From Lepas anatifera (Eukaryota; Arthropoda; Thecostraca; Lepadidae): DNA of 64,000 nt. A program made the position numbers and the translations under genes. The notes under the pieces were generated by a model that saw only the letters and a list, made by a program, of their open reading frames with translations, did not search any database and was not told where the DNA came from. The first letter of the stretch is position 1; each line of letters begins with the position of its first letter. The stretch is from the NCBI GenBank assembly GCA_034440635.1, contig JAOTON010001615.1, positions 72,501 through 136,500 of the forward strand. Reading direction: 5' to 3'. Of this stretch, positions 21,275-34,460 are shown piece by piece.

Positions 21275-23620
21275 CATGGGACCAAGATCAAAAGGCCTGT
21301 GGGACCAATCTTGAGGCCCCTGGGACCAAGTTCAGGCCCCTGAGACCAACTCAGGGCCCCTGAGACCAAGGTCAGGGCCCTCGAGATCAATGTTCGATAA
21401 TCCGGAGCCCTTGATATCGATGATCAAGGGCCCCTGAGACCATGCTCGTGGAGCACACTGAGACCAAGCTTGGGGATCCTCTGAGACCAAGCTCAGGGCC
21501 CCTGAGACCAGGATCCAAAGGCCCGTGAGACCAAGATCGAAAGGATCGTGGGACCAAGTTTGGGGCCCTGAGACCAAGCTCAGGCCCCTTAGACCAACTC
21601 GGGGCCCCTGAGACCAAGCTCGGGAGCCCATGAGACCCAGATCGAAAGGCCCGTGAGACCAAGATCGAAAGGCCCGTGAGACCAATCTTGGGGCCCCTGG
21701 GACCAAGTTCGGGCCCCTGAGACCAACTCAGGGCCCCTGAGACCAACTCAGGGCCCCTGAGACCAAGCTCAGGGGCCCCCGATATCAATGTTTAATAATC
21801 CGGAGCCCTTGATACCGATGATCGAGGTGCCCCTGAGACCGCGCTCGTGGAGCCCACTGAGACCAAGCTTGGTGTCCTCTGAGACTAAAGTTTGGGTGTC
21901 CTCTGAGACCAAGCTCGGGGGCCCTTGAGACCAAGCTCGGAGGCCCCCTGAAACCAAGACCGAAAAGCCCGTGAGACCACGATCGAAAATCCCGTGGGAA
22001 CAAGATCAAAAGGCCCGTGGCACCGAGTTTGAAGCCCCTGAGACCAAGCTCGGGGGTCCCCTGAAACCAAGCTCAGGCTGCCCTGATACCAAGTTCAGGA
22101 AGTCCCCTGAGACCAAGCTCAGGCCACCCTGAGATCAGGTTCAGGGGGTCCCAGGATCAATGTTCAATACTTCGGAGCCCCCGATACCGACGATCATGGG
22201 GCCCCTGAGACCAAGCCCATGGCGCCCCCTGACACTAGGCTCAGGCCACTGAGACCTAGCTCGGGGGATACCAAGACCGAAAGGCCGTGAGACCAAGATC
22301 AAGAGGCCCGTGGGACCAATCTTGTGGCCCCTGAGACCAGGCTCGGGTTCCTGAGACTAACTCGGGGCGCCTGAGACCAAGCTCAGGGGCCCCCGATATC
22401 AATGTTTGATAATCCTGAGCCCTTGATACCGATGATCGAGGGCCCCTGAGACCAAGCTTGTGGAGCCCCCTGAGACCAAGCTCAGGCCACTGAGGACAAG
22501 CTTGTGGAGCCCCCTGAGTCCAAGCTCAGGCCACTGAGGACAAGCTCGGGGGTCCCCTGAGACCAAACTCGTGGAGCCCACTGAGATCAAGCTCAGGCCA
22601 CTAAGACCAAGCTTGGGGGTCCTCTGAGACTAAGTTTGGGGGTCCTCTGAGACCAAGCTCGGGGGTCCCCTGCAACTAAGTTCGGGGTCCCCCTGACACC
22701 AAGCTTTGGGGGCCCTGAGACCAAGCTCGGGGGCTCCCTGAGACCAACTCGGGGGCTCCCTGAGACCAAGACCGAAAGACCGTGAGACCAAGATCAAAAC
22801 GCCCGTGGAACCAATCTTAAGATCGGTCCCACGGGCCTTCTTAAGATCTTAATACTAAGATCCCAGGGGCCCCAATTTGGGCCCCTGGGCCAAGTTCAGA
22901 ACCCTGAGACCAACTCAGGGCCCTTAAGACCAAGCTCAGGTGCCCCCGATATCAATGTTCGCTAATCCGGAGCCCTCGATAGCGATGATCGAGGGACCCC
23001 TGACACCAAGCTCGGGGAGCCCCTGAGGCCAAGTTCGGGCCACTGAAACCAAGCTCGGTGGTCCCCTGGGACCAGGTTCGGGGTTTCCTGAAACAAAGCT
23101 CGGGGGGCACCTGAGACCAAGCTTGGGATCCCAGAGACCAAGCTCGAGGGACCCCTGACCCGACGCTCGGGGCCCCTGAGACCAAGATCGAAAGGCCCGT
23201 GAGATCAAGACCGAAAGGCTGGTGGGACAAAGAAGAAAAGGTCCGTGGGACCAAGCTTGGGCCCCCAGAGACCAGGCTCGGGGTCCCTGAGACCAACTCG
23301 GGGCCCCCTGAGACTAAGCTCAGTTGGCCCCAAGATCAATGTTTGATACTTCGGAGCCCTCGATACCGGAGTACCCCTGAGACCAGGCTCGGGAACTCCC
23401 CGAGACCAACCAAGGGCCACTGAGACCAAGCTCGGGGACCCCGAGATCAAGTTTGGAGGGCAATCTGACATTAAGCTCGGGGGTCCCCGAGATTAAGCTC
23501 GGAGCGCAGTCGTACACTAAGCTCCGGGGCCCCTGAGATCAAGCCCAGGGGCCCTCTGAGACTAAGGTCGGGGGTCCCGTGCGACCAAGCTCAGGGGCCG
23601 TCCAGTTCAATGCTCGTGTT
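21275..23620 (-). repeat. GGTCTC satellite block, inverted (right arm)
   Basis: This block is the reverse-complement counterpart of the forward block that starts near 10790. It carries GAGACCAAGCTCGGGG units and mirrored TTCGATAATCCGGAGCCC phrases. It begins at a TGGCTACGCCACTG boundary (21261-21274) and ends beside another (23673-23686). Both are the reverse complement of the CAGTGGCGTAGCCA phrase that borders the other blocks. Confidence 0.88.
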
Positions 23621-23629
23621 TTCCAGTGC

Positions 23630-25190
23630 ACAAGATCTGCCCAAGGGGGTCCGTGGTCCCCAACGACTCCTCTGGCTACGCCACTGATCTGGACACGTCT
23701 TTGCCAATTGCACCTCTTCCCAGCTTTCTGAACACGCCGCTGAATAAATCATCCCCACCAGCAGTCTTTTGGAGACGCCTTTTCCACTTGCAACCCCTTC
23801 CGAACAGTCTGAGACCACTCTGTACAATGTACTCTTTTCCAACACTCTGAGATCGCTTTTGTACTATATATCTTTTTTTAGCACTCTGAGCACGCCTGTC
23901 TGCATTACATGCTCCTACTAGCAGTCTCCTGGACACGCCTTTGCCAACTGTACCCTTTTCCTAACCTTCTGAGCACGCCTCTGTAGAATACATCTCGTTG
24001 CCAGCAGTCTCGTTTGAACGCCTTTTCCAACTGCACCCCTTTCCAGCAGTCTTAACACGCCTCTGTCGCATAGGCGAATCCAGGGGGCAGAGGTCCTGCG
24101 CCCTCCCCCCGATCACCCCTCGGCGCCCCCTGCAAGGTCTATAGTCGCCCCCCTGAAATGTAGCTTCCCATCCCCGCTCCGGTTGCGAAAATCAGCACCC
24201 ACCAATAAGATTTTGTGCTCACCTGATAGGTTTTGCCGGTCAAAAGTGGTGTCCCCTGTTCCGGATGGCGCCCCCCTTGCCCGAAGTCCTGAATCCGCCT
24301 ATGCGCTGTCGTTGTTTCTTGTGTTCACAACGTTTTAAGTGCGCCCCTGGTCCTGGTATGGGGAATTATTGATATCTTGGGATATGGGGAAGAATGCTGG
24401 GTTATTTCTGATCTGGTATGCAATTTTCGGTTCCGGGCATGAACACCAAGAGCAACAGAAAGTATTCCGCTGTAATAAAAGTAGTGAGGTTTTTACCTAT
24501 GATTTTACAGTTGTCCTGGAAAGGAACATCGTGAAAAGCTACAAATTTTAAAAATGACTATTTTTAGCTCGGTATATAGCTTTTCTAAGCGATTGTTGTA
24601 TTTATTCACGAGTTGAGTTTTGGCACCCAGCTCTGGTAGTCATAGATCCTACTTCCGGTTGACAAAAAGTCTAATAAAACAGTTTCTAGCCAACGAAACT
24701 TCACCAAAAGATACAAATCTGTAGAAAAGGCAGACATATATTTCAAGACGAAAAAGCTAAGTAGTTGTTGCAATGGTTCGGATTTTGAGTTTTGGCAGTA
24801 GCATGAACACTAATGGCACCAAAAATTATTCCGCCGTAATAAAAGTAGTGTAATTTTAATCTACAATTTTACAGTTGCCGTGGAAAGCAACATCGTGAAA
24901 AGGTACAAATTTTAAGCATTACTATTTTTAGGTCGGCATAAAGATTTTCTAAGCGATTGTTACATTCTTTCGTGAGTTGAGTTTTGGCACCTAGTTCTGG
25001 CAGTAACCGACCCTACTTCCGGTTAACAAAAGTCTAATAAAACAGTTTTTAGTAAACGAAACCTCACTAAAAGATACAAATTTGTAGAAAAAGTAGTAAT
25101 CTATTAGCATGCTGAAAAGCTAAGCAGTTACTGCAACGGTTCAGATTTTAAGTTTTGGCAGTTGGAGTCGGCAGTGTAGTAGCATGTCCC
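23630..25190 (-). repeat. Right arm of giant inverted repeat, unique part
   Basis: The segment mirrors 9557-10790, including the minisatellite (23690-24060), the GCGCCC repeat (24060-24320) and the AT-rich outer part. It is longer than the left arm because the outer part is tandemly doubled: 24472-24805 and 24836-25165 are diverged copies of the same ~330-bp sequence. No gene is seen. Confidence 0.8.
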
Positions 25191-25199
25191 TATCAGCTG

Positions 25200-25654
25200 G
25201 CATCACCACAGAACCATAAGCAAACTGGCACCCTGACACCAGTGTCTGTACCACGGCTCTATTGCTTTGTATCACAGTAGTAAAGGACTGTTATTGTAGT
25301 GAGGGTCTCTATCAGGGTGGCACGGTCACGTGACATCAAAACAATTTCATGCCAGCTGATGATTGAACCTCGTATTCCGGAGATACTCAAATGGGACAAG
25401 TAAAGAGCGTAAACGTCAAGTAAATGATGCAGTTCGATGTAATTTTAGCAATGCCACCAGCGGAGACTATTCTGGGGCACTGAATTTTCACCGCCGCTTG
25501 ATTAAAAATTGGAAAGGTAATAGAAAAGTAGTATTTGCATAGAAATAACATGCGAAACGGTGGGAAAGATATATACTCCGACGGTTTTCTACCATACTAA
25601 GCGACGGCGGAACGTCCAAATTTAAGGGGGGCGCGCCATGAGCTATTCAACCTA
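25200..25654. other. No gene recognised
   Basis: This is unremarkable sequence outside the right arm of the inverted repeat. It has no coding, RNA or repeat signature that I can support. Confidence 0.5.
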
Positions 25655-25925
25655 TAGGCGGATGCAGGAGAGCAAGGGGGGCACGTGCCCCCGATCGACT
25701 TTCGGCGCCCCCTGAAATGGTCACGGCCCCCCCACTGAAAGGTCGATGACGCCCCCCTGAAATGTCGCTTCCCCCCAGGATGCGAAAATCGGCGCCCACC
25801 GATATAATTTTGCGCCCATTTGATAGGTTTTGCCGGTCAAAAATGGCGCCCCCTGGACCGGACAGCGCCCACCCGGGAAGGTGCCTCCCTCCCGATCGGC
25901 AATCCTGGATCCGCCCATGTTTGAA
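25655..25925 (-). repeat. GCGCCC-type dispersed repeat (family F), inverted copy
   Basis: The stretch carries the family phrases in reverse: CCCATTTGATAGGTTTTGCC and ATGGCGCCCCCTGGACCGG. It ends near GATCGGCAATCCTGGATCCG. No frame of interest is present. Confidence 0.65.
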
Positions 25926-28900
25926 CCCATTTCTTTCCAGTCAACGCCATTGGGTTACTGTTAAAATTTATGATTTAAGGGAGGGCACCGTGCCACGGTG
26001 CCCCCCCCAGTTCCGCCGCCAGTGACCATACTCCTCATCTTAAAATCGGGCAAAAGTAAAAAATATCCGGAGCAGCGACGGATCAAACTTCCAAGGGGAG
26101 GAGAGTGTATAGAAAATTACCCACCCCTCCCCACTCCTATTGGCAGACGCAGAGGGACTTAGGCGGATTCAGGGGGTGTGGGAAGCGACGGTTCAGGGGA
26201 CGCCATTGGCATTCCAAAGCAATGCCGTGACCATTTTAGGGGGCGACGAGGGTCGATGGGGGCACCCGCCCCCTGGATCCGCGTACGGAGGGGGCAGGGG
26301 CCATGCCCCCCAAATGGCAAAATTTTTACCGATCTTTTAATAATACTGTTTTCACTATTTCTCCTGCGTTGCCCCCCCCCCCAACGGCACTCGTGCGTCC
26401 GCCACTGCCCACCCCCACCTACACATATGAAGCTCGATCGTCGATGACGGGCGCCGCAAAATGTGACACTGCGGTGCAGAGGCAGGGGCGTCGCCACGGA
26501 ATTTTTACCGGTGGGGACGGACCATGACTGGGGACGACCAGAGGCGGGGAGGAGGGGCGCTGGGGCGCAAAATTTGGAGCGAATAGGCTGTCTCTGAAAA
26601 CGATACTGGCAATACACTTCACCAACAAATTTAGCGAGTTGGGTTGCAAAATTCCACGCAATTAACGAAGGCAAGCGCAAGTAATAAGAGAATCCAAATA
26701 AAAACCTAGGACGAGTCACAAAGTTTTTGCGGGACCGTCCCCCTCTGATCCACGAGTAGGGGGACGCGTCTCCTCATCCCCCCGCTTTCGACGTCCATGA
26801 GTACGTAGGCAGTCCAAATCTTGACGGAGGTTGAGAGGCCATGATCTCCTCAAATGGCTATATTCTAGCCGATTTACAAAACACCATGCTTGCGGAAATT
26901 TATCGCGGAACATCCTTCTCAAACGTGTTGTTCTTGTGCCTAAAAATGGCTTTAGATATGGGCATAGACAATGGACGGATTCAGAGGGTGAGGGAGCACT
27001 TGTTGGCCGATCTATACGAAGCTTCCTGAAATGCCCATCATACCACTATGAAAGGTCAATGGCGCTCCAATGGCGGAATGGCGAATCCAATGGCGGGGAG
27101 CCGGCGCGACATAAGAAAATATAAAAATTTGGCAGTGCAAAATGACTCCACCGTAAACGTGCAATTATATTGGTAGGCCACTGTTCTACCATGCGTATAA
27201 CTCAAAGTCACTTTGCCAGCCTAGATGACAGATCTAGAGGAGTTGGTTGCTGAGCAGGGCCAAATGACAAGAACAGTGAAGAGTTCCATTGTAGTTATCA
27301 AAAGAAGGTATTCAAAAGTTTTGCAAGCTAAGTCCCGTATGGCACCAATAGATGTTCTGTGGGACACAGTATTAATAAAAAGACTCAACTAATATAAAAA
27401 GGCATGGGATAAATGTTCACCCCGTTAGTACAACTCGTAGCATATTCAATATCTCATTGGTATTTATTTTGAACATTGCTTGCAAACACAGATACAAGAA
27501 TCCCACATTGATTGACAAATCCAGCTATCAATTGAACTCCGGCTATACGCCATCATATCAGAGGGAGCACTGGTAGCACCAGCGCCTGGATGACAGCTTT
27601 GCTGCACGCGAGCTAGGCCGGCGCTGCTGCTCGCCGCCGAAGGGTTTCGCAAGTTCAAGCTGCCTGAGCCGCGCGCTGCTGCTCGCGACCGAAGAGGTTT
27701 CGCATGTCCAGGTTACCTCAGTCGCGCTGGAAAAGAACACAATACAACACGATTACAATGGGTACCAAATGGGCGATAATTAATCTTGGTTCGTGCGCCC
27801 GAAAAACCCAAATAACTAACAATGGGTATTAATGAGGTATCACAAATAATCAAATCATTTTGTTGAATAAGGCTTTTGAAGCCTGTCTAAACAAATTAAT
27901 GAAACGGCTATTAGTGCCCCACCAGCTGACGGCACTTGAATTCTTATGAAGCCAGGCATCAAATTCTTACCACCCCCGGCACGGTGCCCCCCACCATCCG
28001 CGATCCTGGATCCGCCTATGACAGGAATATCAGTGAAGGGCTGGTCTGCAGAATGTGGCAGGAAACTGCACAATATGCTTGGGGTAGCTCAAATCCTACC
28101 CCAATTCCAGGCAGAAATTCAGCAGCTGGGCCAGAATCCTCTTCACATTGAAGCAGAAATTTTCTTTTCATCCATTTTACCTGTTTTACTATCTTATTGA
28201 CACCTTTATGACTTTTAATAAGGGTCAGCACTGTCCAAGCTGTCACACTCAGCTCCAATATTGTTGTACCTACCACAAAGAATGACAAAAGTTGCCCCAA
28301 ACCAGTAATTCTACCCAAAGGCTGCACCAATGAGATCTTGTGTAAATCTGCCAAATTCTACATGCTGAATCAAGAGGCAGTCAGTCAGTATTGATAAGAG
28401 GAGACCATGCAGTAAGGAAGCCAGTCAGCAAAGTATGGCAGCATCCCAAAGAAGTTGCACCAGCTATTGAGAATATCTTACCACCTCTCACCTAAAATTT
28501 GAACCAAAATGGGCATAAAAACACACTGACCTCTACTTATTTCCAAACAATGTATTTGGCTGGTACTCCAACCACACAACTGGTACTATATCCCCAGCAG
28601 CCCTAGGGCATGAATGCCCTGAATTCTTGTTCAACTTAAAATAACAATATGGTATTTTATATTCTTTTCGTCCACTTTCTATACACTGCAACTTCTATGT
28701 GGCTTCGGTATTGGCAACCGCCACTCTCATTTATACACTCTCAGTATTGGTAAATGCTGGTCACCATTTCATTTGCTCCAAAATTTTCTTTGCTTGAACA
28801 AGTCTTGGGGTACACTTTACACCAAAAACTGGTCAGAATTATCATACTTTGCAGACTGGCGAGGAAAGCCACCCGACTTCCACTGCCCCATAGCCAAATT

Positions 28901-31687
28901 TGACGAGTGTAAAATCATTTTGCGGCATATTTCTTACCTAGTTGGCTGGCTCCTTTGGGACCCTGAAGAATAGCAGACCACGATCCTTTTCCTTGGTCTT
29001 AGTACATCCAGGCATTGAGCATGAGCACACGTCTGTGCCTGATATGATCCATAGGCACCGGTGATCACAGCGCTTAGTATCACACTAAAGAAGTTGGCAC
29101 TATAGGTAGGTTTTTTTAAAAATGTAACAGTTTTCCGTCCATTTCACACAAACAGACAATCAATCCCAGCGTCTCAAAGTTATTATCTCAAAATAAAACA
29201 CACTGGTAGATATGAGAAGAACGGTATATGAACGCAGTTTGTAAATTGTCTTTTTCACGCCAAGTTGTACGCCAAAAAGTCCCTATCTCTTCAACACACC
29301 GCCAGCTCCATAGACAATACACACCGCCAGCTCGTGACCTGGCGGCAATCAGTTGACAATAAAACTTACTGAAACTCTTTTTGTGTCTACAAAATAAGAT
29401 AAATAAATATAATAAAATATTATATTTGCCTGTAACTCCCGTAGTAGGTATATGTATTGATAGAAACTTTCTGGCTCAGCAGCCACCCTATGGTTTTCCA
29501 GCAGTCAGCTATCCTGTGCCAGCTGTAAAAATTGCTGTCATTGGCCATGGCTGAGCGGCCCGCTCCGTTTTACCTTTACTCTATTGCCTTGGTCTCTATT
29601 GCTTTGCTGACATCCAACACGGTTAGTAAAGACACTCAAGGCCCAAGACCCTGAAAGTCGACAAGATACCTTTGCACTTGGTGCCTAAAAGACGCCAAGT
29701 GAGGTAAACCAGGGTAGTAAAGGACGGGTAAACAAAGTACAATTAACAATTAAGATTCTATGCAACATTGATGCTCATGATTCTGGCTCATTGAAAGCTA
29801 CAAATTTGTGAGTCAGGGTCGCAAGCCTAAAGTTAGCCATCTGTTCAGGTGAGAGCTCGCTCAGCCTCTCACAGATCAAACATATTATCAAACCTGCAGC
29901 GAAAAATCACCACCAAAATTTAGTATTTTATTTTTATTTTGGTCATTTTCTTTTTGAACCACTTCTGTATAAAGAGAAACAGTGCCTGACCTGGGAGAGG
30001 ATTAGGGCTGTTACAAGAGTTGTGATAATGCCATGAGCTAAATAATTCCACACATGGTACAGGCCAGTCTGCAGAACGTGGCAGATTTCGACGAGATCTC
30101 GTTGGGGCAGCCTCGGGGCAGACCTACCGATTTGGGGCAGCTTTTGGTCGATCTTGGGGCAGATGGGGGCTCTTGGGGCAGGAACTAGTACTTGGGGCAG
30201 CGGTCGGCACAGGTAATCACCGAGGGAAGAAGAAAAATAATGAAAAGGAACGACAATCATTACTTAAAGTTGCGCTGTAAAAGCTGAATTGTCTCAAAAG
30301 CGTCATGTTTGTCATCTAGAGAAATATGGTTAAAAAGATACCAAACAAAGGAAATTTTTAATAGATGTAAAGTCAAAGTTCCTGGAAGTGAATAAAAATC
30401 AGGCAACAGGTGCCTTTCTAAAGCTAAATTAAAATTTATTTTCTAAATTTGTAATCTAAACCTAGTTTTAGTTACAAAAAACAATCTTAGAACTCGAAAT
30501 AAAATTTCCCTGATTGTAGTTTTTTGCATTTCCTCTGCTATGTTTTGATCGCCAAAGGCCGGCAAATCGGGTCTATGTCAAAAGGTCCACTGTTCAAAGG
30601 GTCCACCGTTCAAAAGAAAATCATGCCAGCCCCCTCCCCTAAGAACAAATGCTAGTCAGTGATGTGACGTCACAAAAGCGTACAGGAATCTTTCTTCGCT
30701 TGGGTCTTGTGAAAACTAGGGGTGAAAATATTCCAAATTTTGTCATGCTTTCATGCAAATGTGAGAAAATGGAAGGGGGAAAATGCTTAAGCTGTGGAAA
30801 AAATTATTCTTTATCAAATTTAGTTATCAATTGAAACATTTTTTACACTATTGATTATACGGCGTGAAAGCAGTGGCAAATGACGTCTTTAAGGGAAAAT
30901 ACTTCGCTTGTAAATATACCTTTGAATAAAAGTATTCTTGAAGTCGTGTATCATGAATGCAAGATAGCTGCTGCTGAGCGTGGAGGGTCGTGGAGTGCGT
31001 TGCCATCGTCGAGTTGGATGCACAGCTTTCTTTCATTTCTGGGTGTTTTGTTTAAAATGGAGTAGATAAACATATATCGGTAAAAATACCCCCCGTTGGA
31101 GGAGTCTGCCCCAGCATCCAAATTTCTGCCCCAATTGGGGCAGGCTTTGGCTGCCCCAAGCGCCTCGTCGAGTCGCCTGCCACGTTCTGCAGACTGGGGT
31201 ACAGGCCTGGCATTTTCCCCGTCTGCAAAGTATGGCAGCAGGCCAGACTAGTCGCACCAGCCATCTAAAATTCTCGCACCACCAGCCTCCAAAAATTTGC
31301 ACCAATCTGCCACATACCAGGGAAAAATGCACCCATTCCTAACCCTACAATGCAATGCTACCTCAATCATTAGTCAGTTAGTTAAGGACTTTTTCTAAGG
31401 TCCTCTCCTGTGTCTTAATAGCCATTCAGTCATTATTTGTTTAGTTTAAGTGTCACTAACCTCGCAAATTTTCACCAGGTTGATAAAATTCGCACCACTT
31501 GGTCCTGTCTCCAAGGGCACTCGCACCAACGAGATCTAGTCGAAAATGCCATACTTTGCACACTGGGCATTTTTATTGAGCTTACTTACTTTACTTACAA
31601 TCAGGGCATTGTCCTGTTGATGTCGTTTTTGGAGGTGCTAGAGCACATCTAAAATGGATGTATTGCCTCATCTTGAAAACTTGACTG
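25926..31687. other. Gene-poor region with repeat fragments
   Basis: No gene is supported. Recognisable pieces are a family F end (26155-26300), a ~70-bp duplicated GCTGCTGCTCGC motif (27590-27700) and another F-like end at 27960-28020. A GGGGCAG-spaced repeat at 30060-30205 has an inverted partner at 31105-31195. The phrase CCAGTCTGCAGAACGTGGCA (30064-30083) returns inverted near 31175-31194, and a related copy lies at 28043. The open frames are short and without motifs. Confidence 0.55.
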
Positions 31688-32047
31688 ATGGTTTGGCGAA
31701 GTATTCAGAGTTTGATTCCTAGCTATAAAGGGAGAAGTTTTGTTGATGTGAAAACTGGCTTTCAATTCTTACAATTATTCCCTCTAATACTATTTTCTGT
31801 TTATGGAAATGAACAGCAGAAAAATGCCAAAGGTGGCTGCTGCTACCAAATTTTTCAAACAGCTACTGCTACTTCTGCTTTCTTGACTAGCTCAAAGCCC
31901 ACTAGTGAAAAAGCCTCAAACATCCATGTTCACAACCATGTGAGCATTTTGGAAAGCTTTAACATTGCTCCAGCCATGGTTGAAGCCAAGTTACAGGATC
32001 TGAAATGCTCTTCCTCTGCTGGACCAGATGGGCGCCCCCTCATGTAC
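31688..32047 (+). pseudogene. Non-LTR retrotransposon (LINE) reverse-transcriptase fragment
   Basis: The frame has the start of a LINE reverse-transcriptase domain (APAMVEAKLQDLKC, then SSSAGPDGRPLMYLK), the conserved block that precedes the palm. The reading frame is cut at TTAA (32048-32051), where a family E element has inserted. Neither the endonuclease nor the catalytic box is present. The clade cannot be told from this fragment. Confidence 0.65.
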
Positions 32048-32506
32048 TTAAAGGGAATGTGGTACCTACCTTGGTCGAATCGTGGAATTTAGTGCACTTA
32101 GGCATACTTTTAGCTGAAAATAATTAAACAGCTTATGATTTCTCTGAAAATTGTACAAAAAGCTCATTATTTTGATTTTTAAAATACTCCTTGAGAAACA
32201 AATACAAATAAGTCTGTGGATGATGCCACAATCTGGCAACCACTACCATACTTGAAATGCTTCAAGGGCTTCGTTTGGCTGATGCTCATCATGATGTCAG
32301 CATATGTCGTCACACCAGCAGCTCACAACAATGGCTGCCCAGCGACAGGCTGATGAGGGGGTTGGTGTCAGGTAGGTTTTAGCTTTTCCTACGGAAATAT
32401 TGTGTTCCAAGACAAATGACATATGGAGTACCAAGTTTTCTGACTTGCTTTACAACTTAGCTATCTCAGTTAAAATCATGTTATGAAGGTGCCACTTTCC
32501 CTTTAA
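32048..32506. mobile_element. Family E TTAA element, copy 1
   Basis: The element is 459 bp from TTAAAGGGAATGTGG to GGTGCCACTTTCCCTTTAA, so its ends are inverted repeats including TTAA. It matches 52397-52860 along its whole length. It sits inside a LINE fragment and shares its right TTAA (32503-32506) with a second E copy. It is non-coding, and the superfamily is not certain. Confidence 0.8.
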
Positions 32507-32579
32507 AGGGAACATGGCACTGTTGTAAGTATCAGTCATCTCCGAATGTGGAATGCCCAAATAAAAAATCCGAAATAAA

Positions 32580-33249
32580 AAATCCGAGAAGGCTTTCAAA
32601 GAGCTGAAAAGGGAAATCGAGGGTGCAGTGGTGTATCACATTGATGAAAGGCTGCCCTTTGTGGTAGAAACCGATGCTTCCGAAATAGCTATCGCTGCCA
32701 CTCTGAACCAAGGGGGAAGACCAGTAGCTTTCTTTTCCAGAACTCTGAATGCGAGCGAACAAAAACACTCAGCAGTTGAGAAAGAGGCGTATGCGATTGT
32801 AGAAGCACTGCGAAAGTGGCGTCATTATCTGACTGGGCGACACTTTACCCTGATCACCGATCAGAAGTCGGTGTCATTTATGTTCGACGCTAAGCAGTCT
32901 AGTAAAATCAAGAATGACAAAATCCTGCGTTGGAGGATTGAGCTTGCCTGCTATAGCTTTGACATAAGCTACAGGCCAGGAAAAGATAACTTACCAGCCG
33001 ATGCTTTCTCGAGAGCCTACTGTGCTTCAGTGACTACCAGCGCTCTGGTTGAACTACATAACTCCCTCTGCCACCCTGGGGTGACTAGGATGGTTCATTT
33101 TGTCAGGACTAAGAATCTTCCTTTCTCTGTTGATGATGTGAAACGTGTGACATCTGCTTGCTCTGTCTGTGCGAAATGTAAACCGCGCTTCCATCGTTCA
33201 CCCCAGGCTCAGCTCGTGAAAGCTGTACAGCCATTTGATCGAATTAGTG
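32580..33249 (+). pseudogene. Gypsy RNase H and integrase zinc-finger remnant
   Basis: The RNase H domain has VVETDASEIAIAATL, VEKEAYAIVEALRKW and LITDQKSV, and ends with PADAFSRAY. An HHCC finger follows (LHNSLCHPGVTRM...CSVCAKCKPRF). The frame reaches FDRIS and then enters unrelated sequence. All key acidic residues are present, but reverse transcriptase upstream is deleted. Confidence 0.85.
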
Positions 33250-33600
33250 TCCATCCATACATATATTCACACCCAACACATACACAGAGCATACACGCCT
33301 AGCTAAAACACACAAGCGCTTGATCCAGTTTTCTAACCAAATCGTATGCACCCCGGCGCGGGCCCTAGATGACGCCGGGCAGCAGCAAGGCCTTGACACT
33401 AGGTTAAGACTAAATAAAAACACAGCTAAGAAGTACACACTATCACGATAAACATTTGGTAAAACAGCGCAATTGCCACACATATCTATTCCCACAGTTT
33501 ACACCGGTCGGTGCGGAGGCCCGACCCAACGACGCGACGCACACGACCCCACACGACCACCGCCCACACCAGGCCAGCCACCCAGGCACCGCCTGTGGTG
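33250..33600. other. ~350-bp insertion inside the integrase
   Basis: The integrase frame stops matching after FDRIS at about 33249 and resumes at FDFKGPLP near 33603. The sequence between is unrelated to retroelement proteins. It includes CACACCC-rich and GGCGCGGGCCC stretches and has no recognised ends or target duplication. It is probably a short element or a filler insertion of unknown type. Confidence 0.6.
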
Positions 33601-34460
33601 TTTTCGATTTCAAAGGTCCCTTGCCATCTACTACACGCAACCGTTCTCTGCTGACGGTGGTAGACGAGTTTTCTCGCTTTCCATTTGCGTTCGCTTGTTC
33701 AGATGTAACGTCTCAAACTGTCATCAACTGCCTCCCACAGCTGTTTGCCATTTTTGGCATGCCCGCCTATGTGCACTCTGATCGGGGAGCAGCATTCATG
33801 TCGTCTGAGCTTCAACAGTTTCTGACTAACCATAGTGTAGCAACGAGTCGAACCACACCATACAATCCCCAAGGGAACGGCCAGTGTGAGAAGTACAATC
33901 AAACCATGTGGAGGTCAGTCACGATGGCACTTCAGTCACGAAATCTTCCAGTCACACAATGGGAGGTCGTATTGCTTGATGCACTACACTCCATTCGCTC
34001 ATTGCTATGCACCGCCTCAAATTCCACACCTCACGAGCGTCTGTTCAGTTTCCAGAGACGCTCTTCAGTTGGATGTTCAATCCCATCATGGCTGACGACC
34101 CCCGGTCCAGTCCTTCTCAAGCGACATGTCAGGCAGTTTAAGTATGAACCCCTTGTAGAGGAGGTGAGCCTGTTAGACGCTAATCCACAGTTTGCTCATG
34201 TTAGATTTGCTGATGGAAAGGAAACATCGGTATCACTGCACGATCTGGCACCGCCAGGCTCCATGCCCGTGACTCACACTGAGCCCTCTAGCGTAGAACG
34301 TGATGCAGCTGAACCGATACAGAAAGTGCTGACCGAACCATCGAGTGTGCCTCATATCGATCATGACCCTGTAGAAGATTGTTCTGATATTGTTACGAGC
34401 GACAGGAGTGATGGCGAGACACGCTCGTATCATTGCGTTCTCGAAGACCGCTTGTTATAG
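33600..34460 (+). pseudogene. Gypsy integrase core and tail remnant
   Basis: The core shows DFKGPLP and VVDEFSRFPFA, followed by HSDRGAAFMSSELQQFL. YNPQGNGQCEKYNQ supplies the catalytic glutamate. A C-terminal stretch (LLKRHVRQFKYEP) and a polar tail end at the stop (34458-34460). The core is intact apart from its separation from the zinc finger by the insertion. It differs clearly in sequence from the integrase of the 3766-8325 element, so it is a different Gypsy lineage. Confidence 0.85.

Noticed and set aside
21332..23517. Minus-strand open frames of the same repetitive composition
   Set aside because: They come from the inverted satellite block and mirror the frames in the forward block.
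26841..27029. Short plus-strand frame with a protein-like composition
   Set aside because: It ends in family F repeat sequence, has no splice or family support and is of chance length.
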